A program made the translations under genes and the position numbers. The notes beneath the pieces were generated by a model. It saw nothing but the letters and a program-made list of their open reading frames with translations. It did not search any database and was not told the origin of the DNA. A stretch of DNA of 7,122 nucleotides, from positions 1 to 7,122 of the forward strand of contig JABBBF010000054.1 of NCBI GenBank assembly GCA_018607545.1, given 5' to 3'. Shown piece by piece: positions 6,987-7,122 of this stretch (the first letter of the stretch is position 1; every line of letters begins with the position of its first letter). This DNA is from SAR92 clade bacterium (GTDB lineage Bacteria; Pseudomonadota; Gammaproteobacteria; Pseudomonadales; Porticoccaceae).

Positions 6987-7006
6987 CTCATCTATGAGTT
7001 GATGAG
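6986..7006. repeat. Nested inverted repeat next to the map -10
   Basis: Two overlapping perfect inverted repeats share bases: ACTCAT-CT-ATGAGT (6986-6999) and CTCATC with GATGAG (6987-6992 and 7001-7006, eight bases apart). A further CTCATC lies at 6960-6965, at the map ribosome site. The repeats occupy the spacer immediately upstream of the map -10, where an operator would act. There is no T-run after either arm that would make a standard terminator. It could also be chance. Confidence 0.4.
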
Positions 7007-7045
7007 GGAGTGCCTTTGCGGGTTATTCTCAAACTATCTGTCGGG

Positions 7046-7078
7046 GGCTTTCTGGCTGGGGCTTTTATATGGCTTTTT
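7046..7078 (+). repeat. Three short GGCTTT direct repeats in the divergent control region
   Basis: GGCTTTCT (7046-7053), GGCTTTTA (7060-7067) and GGCTTTTT (7071-7078) recur at steps of 14 and 11 bases. They lie upstream of the rightward promoter, in a T-rich tract that could act as an UP-type or bent element. No function is known to me; the spacing near one helical turn is suggestive only. Confidence 0.3.
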
Positions 7079-7093
7079 ACGTACCTTTTTTCT

Positions 7094-7121
7094 TTAACTG
7101 GACTCACCATTATGGTATAAA
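7094..7121 (+). promoter_or_regulatory. Rightward extended -10 promoter, probably for rpsB-tsf
   Basis: On the plus strand TTAACT (7094-7099, four of six -35 matches) is followed after 16 bases by TATAAA (7116-7121, five of six -10 matches), preceded by the extended -10 dinucleotide TG (7113-7114). A T-rich tract lies just upstream. Gammaproteobacterial rpsB promoters carry a highly conserved extended -10 ending GGTATAAA, as I recall, and rpsB is commonly divergent from map, so rpsB (ribosomal protein S2) is the likely target. The gene itself is outside the window and its identity is inference. Confidence 0.65.
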
Positions 7122-7122
7122 G

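Noticed and set aside
6915..7097. Plus-strand open frame of 60 codons encoding a hydrophobic, membrane-like peptide between map and the rightward promoter
   Set aside because: It begins inside map on the opposite strand, has no evident ribosome site, and ends within the -35 of the probable rpsB promoter. Hydrophobicity follows from T-rich DNA.

Overview
The window looks like a conserved chromosomal block from a gammaproteobacterium. The gene order (map, glnD, dapC, a small YffB/ArsC-like gene, dapD, with map divergent from what is probably rpsB) is the one I associate with Pseudomonas and related marine gammaproteobacteria. GlnD, Map and DapC all read as typical members of that group. The exact genus cannot be told from the sequence; a Cellvibrionales/SAR92-like or other marine lineage is only a guess.

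All six genes lie on the minus strand, so transcription runs from right to left and covers nearly the whole window. In transcription order they are: map (methionine aminopeptidase, 6952 to 6173), glnD (PII uridylyltransferase/uridylyl-removing enzyme, 6148 to 3434), dapC (succinyldiaminopimelate aminotransferase, 3391 to 2192), nth (endonuclease III-like DNA glycosylase, 2160 to 1507), a YffB/Spx/ArsC-fold gene (1462 to 1115, GTG start) and dapD (tetrahydrodipicolinate N-succinyltransferase, 1040 to 12). Gaps are short (24, 42, 31, 44 and 74 bases) and I see no convincing terminator between genes, so one long operon or a set of overlapping transcripts is likely. The 74-base gap before dapD is very AT-rich and is the only internal gap with room for an extra promoter.

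The right end (6953-7122) is the divergent control region. It holds a likely map promoter on the minus strand, with a TACAAT -10 followed by a GC-rich discriminator. On the plus strand, at the very edge, is a strong extended -10 promoter that most likely drives rpsB-tsf beyond the window. Between them are a nested inverted repeat and three short GGCTTT direct repeats.

Functionally, map trims N-terminal methionine from new proteins, glnD senses glutamine and sets the nitrogen response through PII, and dapD and dapC catalyse two consecutive steps of the succinylase branch of lysine/diaminopimelate synthesis. The unexpected member is nth, a base-excision repair gene between dapC and the YffB-like gene. 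Its C-terminal cysteine pattern departs from the classical iron-sulfur cluster loop, and this is the observation most worth a second look. I found no mobile element, CRISPR array, tRNA, rRNA or clearly new system; most of the window is ordinary core genome.
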